Source: CAXMMR01 sp965198995 (GTDB taxonomy: Bacteria; Pseudomonadota; Alphaproteobacteria; Acetobacterales; Acetobacteraceae). From it: DNA of 64,000 bases. Each line of letters opens with the position of its first letter. Within the stretch, counting starts at the first letter, position 1. The stretch lies in assembly GCA_965198995.1 (NCBI GenBank), contig CBDAQG010000001.1, forward strand, positions 1-64,000, read 5' to 3'. Position numbers and translations under genes: made by a program. Shown here one piece after another: positions 60,626-64,000 of the stretch. The notes beneath the pieces were generated by a model, which was not told the DNA's origin, made no database searches, and was given only the letters and a program-made list of their open reading frames with translations.

Positions 60626-62533
60626 GTGCTCCTCTCCCTCGTCCGGCGTGCCGCCGGCATCGCCGCCATCCTGCTGGTGGCGCAGTTCGCCCTCGCGACG
60701 CCGGCCGCCGCGTCCTGGTGGAACAACGACTGGACCTACCGGATGAAGGTCGAGGTCGATCCCGGCAAGCCGCCGGCGCTTACCGGGCCGCTCGGCCGCG
60801 CGCAGATCCTGGTCCGGCTGCATCAGGGCAATTTCAACTTCGACGAGGCGAAGGAGGACGGCAGCGACCTGCGCTTCGTCGCCGCCGACGACAAGACGCC
60901 GCTCTCCTTCGACCTCGAACGCTTTGACGGCCTGGTGGACCAGGTGGCGCTAGCCTGGGTCAACCTGCCGGAGGTGGTGACGAGCGGGCCGTCATTCTTC
61001 TACGTCTACTGGGGCAACAAGAACGCCACCGCCGGCGCCGACAGCCACGCCACCTACGATGCCGACACGTTGCTGGTGTATCATTTCGGTGGCGACAGCG
61101 GGCCGCCGCATGACAGCACGGCCTACAACAACACTGCCCTGACGCCGGCCCATCGCGACCCGTCCGGCCTGATCGGCGGCGGCCTGCGGCTCGATGGCCG
61201 CTCGCTCGTGCAGCTACCGGCAAGCCCGTCGCTGCGGGTTGATGCCGGCGGCGCGCTCACCGTCTCGTTCTGGGTCAAGGCACCGGACGCCGCGGCCTCG
61301 GGCCTGATCTACGACCAGAGCGACGCCGCCGGATCGTTGCGCATCGGGCTCGATCACGGCCTGGCCTATGTCGAGACGCGCAACGGCACCGCGCCGCCAG
61401 GCCACGCCGCCGCGACAGCGCCGCTGAGCCCGACCTGGCACTTCGTCGTCGTGACGGCGAGCGACCACGTCGTGCTCAGCGTCGACGGTGCGCCGGTCGC
61501 GCAACTACCGGGCGGGTTGGCCGCATTCGGCGGCAGCGCCACGCTTGGCGGCGCCGCCCCGGCGCCGCCAAGCCCACCCGCCGCACCGCCGGTCCCGGGC
61601 GCGGCTGTGGCCGTGGCACCCGCGCCGCCCGCGCCTGCACCGCCGGCAGGCCTGGTCGGCGGGCTGGACGAGTTCCGTATCAGCAAGGTCGTCCGCCCCG
61701 CCGCCACGTTGGCGCTCGCCGTCAAGACCGAGGGGCCGGACGCCAACCTGCTGAGCTTCGATGCCGAGGAGCAGGCCTCGGTGTTCGGCACCGGCTATGT
61801 CGGCATCATCTTCCGCTCGATCACGCCGGACGCGCTCGCCATCATCTGCGTGCTGGGCGTGATGTCGGCGATCAGCTGGTGGGTGATGATCGGCAAGGGC
61901 ATCTTTCTCAGCCGCCTCGGCCGCGCCAACCGTGCCTTCCGCCGCGAGTTCGAGCGCGCCACGCGCGGCCGCAGCAACGCCGCCGCGTTCTCGGCGATCA
62001 AGGACGGGGCGCTGCGCGGCTCGTCGCTGTTCCGGCTGTATCAGATCGGCACCCGCGAGCTGAACGAGCGGCTCGACGGCGGCCGGCTCGACCGCAACGG
62101 CATGCTGGCGCCGCAATCGATCGCCGCCATCCGCGCCTCGCTCGATGCCGGCCTGGTGCGCGAGAGCCAGCGCCTCAATCGCCTGATGGTGATGCTGACG
62201 ATCGCGATTGCCGGCGGCCCGTTCATCGGCCTGCTCGGCACGGTGGTCGGCGTGATGATCACCTTCGCCGCCATCGCCGCCGCCGGCGACGTCAACGTCA
62301 ACGCGATTGCGCCGGGCATCTCGGCGGCGCTGCTGGCAACCGTGGCCGGGCTGTTCGTCGCGATCCCGGCGCTGTTCGGCTACAACTACTTTCTGACCCG
62401 CATCCGCGATGCATCCGGCGACATGGCAACCTTCGTCGACGAGCTCGTCACCCGCATGGGTGAGGGCCTCTACCGGGAAAGCCTGTCGCATCCTTTGGCG
62501 GAGACGATCTCTGCCGATACGCTAGGCGAATGA
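60626..62533 (+). CDS. exbB: ExbB/TolQ proton-channel protein fused to DUF2341 and LamG-like domains
   Basis: Starting at GTG 3 bases after tpsB, the 635-residue protein has a signal peptide to about 30, a DUF2341 domain at about 33-130 (WWNNDWTYRMKVEVD), and a LamG-like domain at about 150-365 (LVYHFGG, GGGLRLDGRSLVQLP, GGALTVSFWVKAPD, GGLDEFRIS). The LamG-like part is interrupted by a Pro/Ala spacer at about 310-345. A MotA/TolQ/ExbB channel follows from about 395: AIICVLGVMSAISWWVMIGK, GGPFIGLLGTVVGVMITFAA, ISAALLATVAGLFVAIPALF. The sensing domains would lie in the periplasm. It should power a TonB complex with the next two genes. Confidence 0.9.
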   Translation: MLLSLVRRAAGIAAILLVAQFALATPAAASWWNNDWTYRMKVEVDPGKPPALTGPLGRAQILVRLHQGNFNFDEAKEDGSDLRFVAADDKTPLSFDLERFDGLVDQVALAWVNLPEVVTSGPSFFYVYWGNKNATAGADSHATYDADTLLVYHFGGDSGPPHDSTAYNNTALTPAHRDPSGLIGGGLRLDGRSLVQLPASPSLRVDAGGALTVSFWVKAPDAAASGLIYDQSDAAGSLRIGLDHGLAYVETRNGTAPPGHAAATAPLSPTWHFVVVTASDHVVLSVDGAPVAQLPGGLAAFGGSATLGGAAPAPPSPPAAPPVPGAAVAVAPAPPAPAPPAGLVGGLDEFRISKVVRPAATLALAVKTEGPDANLLSFDAEEQASVFGTGYVGIIFRSITPDALAIICVLGVMSAISWWVMIGKGIFLSRLGRANRAFRREFERATRGRSNAAAFSAIKDGALRGSSLFRLYQIGTRELNERLDGGRLDRNGMLAPQSIAAIRASLDAGLVRESQRLNRLMVMLTIAIAGGPFIGLLGTVVGVMITFAAIAAAGDVNVNAIAPGISAALLATVAGLFVAIPALFGYNYFLTRIRDASGDMATFVDELVTRMGEGLYRESLSHPLAETISADTLGE

Positions 62534-62534
62534 C

Positions 62535-62942
62535 ATGCAGGTCCAGGGCGCCGACAAGCCGTATGACGACATCAACATCACGCCGATGCTGGATCTCGCC
62601 TACGTTCTGCTGATCATCTTCATCATCATGACGACGGCCTCCGTGCAGGGCATGAAGGTCGACCTGCCCAAGGCGAGCGCCACGCAGAGCCTGGCCAAGC
62701 CGAAGACGGCAGTGATCAGCGTCAGCAATGAGGGGCAGTATTATATCGATGCCGTTCCGGTCTCGCTGGCCGAGCTGGAGGCCAAGCTGCGTGACAAGAA
62801 GGCGATCACGCCGGACCTGCCGGTGATCCTGAAGGGCGACCGCGCGACCCAGTACGACAAGATCATGGCGGTGCTCGACCTGTGCGGCCGCGTCGGCATC
62901 GCCTCGATCGGCATGGCCGCGCAGCACGTCGTCGGCGGCTGA
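62535..62942 (+). CDS. exbD: ExbD/TolR-type biopolymer transport protein
   Basis: A 135-residue protein, one base after the exbB stop. It has the short cytoplasmic tail, the ITPMLDLAYVLLIIFIIMTT membrane helix with the essential Asp at residue 20, and a periplasmic domain (VILKGDRATQYDKIMAVLDLCGRVGI). Length and motifs are those of ExbD. It forms the proton channel with ExbB and energises TonB. Confidence 0.93.
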   Translation: MQVQGADKPYDDINITPMLDLAYVLLIIFIIMTTASVQGMKVDLPKASATQSLAKPKTAVISVSNEGQYYIDAVPVSLAELEAKLRDKKAITPDLPVILKGDRATQYDKIMAVLDLCGRVGIASIGMAAQHVVGG

Positions 62943-62964
62943 GCGCCCGGCACGGCGGCATGCG

Positions 62965-63672
62965 ATGGAGAGCGACGATGAGCGCGAGGACGATGCGGCC
63001 GGCATCAGCGGCTGGCGGCGGGCCGGCTGGGCGGCGTTCTGCCTGCTGCTCGCACTCGGCATCGGCATCGGCGTCGTCCGGCTACTCAGCCACGGCCGGC
63101 ACACGGAGCGTCACGTCGTGCAGACGGTGACGCGCGTCCTGCTGCCGCCGCCGCCGCCGCCGCCGCCACCCAAGCCGCAGCCCGAGCCGTTGAAGCCGAC
63201 GGAGCTGCCGAAGATCGTCGAGCCAAAGCCCGAGGCGGCCAAGCCCAGGCAGGCGCCGTCGCCGCCGAAGGCAAACCCGGTCGCCGCCCCTCCCGGCAAC
63301 CCGCTGACCGGACAGGTGGGGCCCGGTGCGAACCCATACGGCCTCACCCCCGGCAACGGCGGCGGCGACGTGATCGGCGGCGGTGGTGGTGGCGGTGGTG
63401 GCGGCGGCGGTTTCGCCCAGGCCTTCGCCCAGCAGATCCAGTCGGCACTGCAGCAGGACGACGCCACCCGAAGCGGCCGCTACAGTTTCACCGCCCGCAT
63501 TTGGCTCAGCGACAGCGGCGCCGTCAGTCGCATCGAGTTCGAGCAATCGACCGGCGAGCAGGTGGCGCTGGCCGCGGCCAAGCGGTTGATCGCCCAGATG
63601 ATCGCACATGCCGGACACCCACCCGACCCGACGCGTCCCATCATCCTGCGCTTCCGCGCGCAGCCGACATGA
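62965..63672 (+). CDS. tonB: TonB-family energy transducer
   Basis: A 235-residue protein with a short cytoplasmic end, a membrane anchor at about 20-42 (AGWAAFCLLLALGIGIGVV), a Pro-rich spacer (LLPPPPPPPPPKPQPEP, then KPTELPKIVEPKPEA), an unusual run of 12 Gly near 138-149, and a C-terminal domain with YSFTARIWLSDSGAVSRIEF and LRFRAQPT as in TonB. It should carry energy from ExbB-ExbD across the periplasm to an outer-membrane partner, most likely the porin or TpsB next to it. Its stop overlaps the next gene's start (ATGA). Confidence 0.88.
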   Translation: MESDDEREDDAAGISGWRRAGWAAFCLLLALGIGIGVVRLLSHGRHTERHVVQTVTRVLLPPPPPPPPPKPQPEPLKPTELPKIVEPKPEAAKPRQAPSPPKANPVAAPPGNPLTGQVGPGANPYGLTPGNGGGDVIGGGGGGGGGGGGFAQAFAQQIQSALQQDDATRSGRYSFTARIWLSDSGAVSRIEFEQSTGEQVALAAAKRLIAQMIAHAGHPPDPTRPIILRFRAQPT

Positions 63673-64000
63673 AGACCATGCGACGGCAGCCAGGAAGGCC
63701 CATTAAAACCGGAGCCTTCGGAAAATGGGATCCAAGGGCCGCGGGCCCGTCGTGCGCAGCACGCTGTCGCGTGACGCGGGTCAAGGGCAGAGCCCTTGCC
63801 TTCCTTTCTTGTTTGTCTCTGGCCTCGCCCGCCCTCGCGCAGGACAGCCCGAGCACGACGGTCAAGCTGATCCAGCTCCTGGTCAAGACCGGCGTGCTGA
63901 AGCCGGACCAGGCCGCAAGCCTGCTCGCCGAGGCGCGCCGTGAGAGCGCCACCTCGACGGGCCACCACACCGCCCGCAACCCGAGCGGCACCGCCACCAG
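63669..64000 (+). CDS. putative porin, 5' end (partial), with repeat inside the signal-peptide region
   Basis: Starting at ATG 63669, overlapping the TonB stop, the frame stays open to the window edge (110 codons). It begins MKTMRRQPGR. Residues 9-43 or so are encoded by an intergenic repeat (PIKTGAFGKWDPRAAGPS and VKGRALAF). A normal signal-peptide core then resumes (LSCLSLASPALAQ), followed by STTVKLIQLLVKTGVLKPDQ then AASLLAEAR. That last block is the usual N-terminus of the putative porins (Porin_5 kind) found beside such ExbB/ExbD/TonB genes. The body lies outside the window. Confidence 0.65.
   Translation, partial: MKTMRRQPGRPIKTGAFGKWDPRAAGPSCAARCRVTRVKGRALAFLSCLSLASPALAQDSPSTTVKLIQLLVKTGVLKPDQAASLLAEARRESATSTGHHTARNPSGTAT
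63692..63805. repeat. GC-rich palindrome inside a coding sequence, copy 13
   Basis: The recognisable modules CATTAAAACCGGAGCCTTCG, GGCCGCGGGCCCG and CAAGGGCAGAGCCCTTG occur in order, as in the intergenic copies. Here they lie within the first 45 codons of the porin gene and keep its reading frame. Confidence 0.75.

Overview
The window is about 70% GC with tightly packed genes, strong G/C at third codon positions, many 1- or 4-base start/stop overlaps, and frequent GTG or TTG starts. Together with an iorAB-type molybdenum hydroxylase, a GumD/AceA-type exopolysaccharide cluster, Tat-dependent export, LysR regulators and abundant GC-rich palindromic intergenic repeats, this suggests an alphaproteobacterium, most likely in the Rhodospirillales/Acetobacteraceae. 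That placement is an inference: there is no rRNA, and I saw no tRNA.

Layout. (1) 1-10 kb: small secreted proteins, an IS630 transposase remnant, an isoquinoline-1-oxidoreductase-like pair whose large subunit carries a frameshift, two short-chain dehydrogenases, a LysR regulator and a DcaP-like porin. (2) 10-38 kb: a large Wzx/Wzy-type exopolysaccharide cluster. It holds a beta-helix protein, Wzy-like polymerase, two acyltransferases, a fatty-acid/sterol hydroxylase, a LuxR regulator with a degenerate receiver domain, the priming glycosylphosphotransferase, five sugar-transfer or epimerase genes including a GDP-mannose 3,5-epimerase homologue, a GMC oxidoreductase, Wzx, an SGNH hydrolase, and a Wzc-like co-polymerase/kinase. 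A MazE/VapC pair sits inside it, and an MHS-type transporter and a methyltransferase lie at its edge. (3) 38-48 kb: an S10 peptidase, an AMP-forming ligase, a large RTX adhesin, an HExxH protein of the peptide-modification type, and a LysR/YeiH pair. (4) 48-59 kb: a small protein whose C-terminus resembles that of the RTX adhesin, a DUF4214-like protein translationally coupled to a 1500-residue triple glycosyltransferase, then a DUF1796-like protein, a glycosyltransferase-like protein with a C-terminal discoidin-like domain, a secreted protein of unknown function, and a Core-2/I-branching glycosyltransferase. (5) 59-64 kb: a coupled operon of TpsB (FhaC-type outer-membrane protein), an ExbB fused to DUF2341 and LamG domains, ExbD, TonB, and the start of a putative porin that runs off the window.

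How it works together. Most of the window concerns the cell surface: building, polymerising, decorating and exporting polysaccharide, plus secreted adhesins and outer-membrane channels. The most interesting unit is the last operon, an apparent two-partner-secretion/porin system with its own proton-motive-force transducer. A family of bimodular GC-rich palindromes occurs at least twelve times, mostly between convergent genes. In several places it has supplied the C-terminal tail of a protein, and once it lies in frame inside a signal-peptide region.
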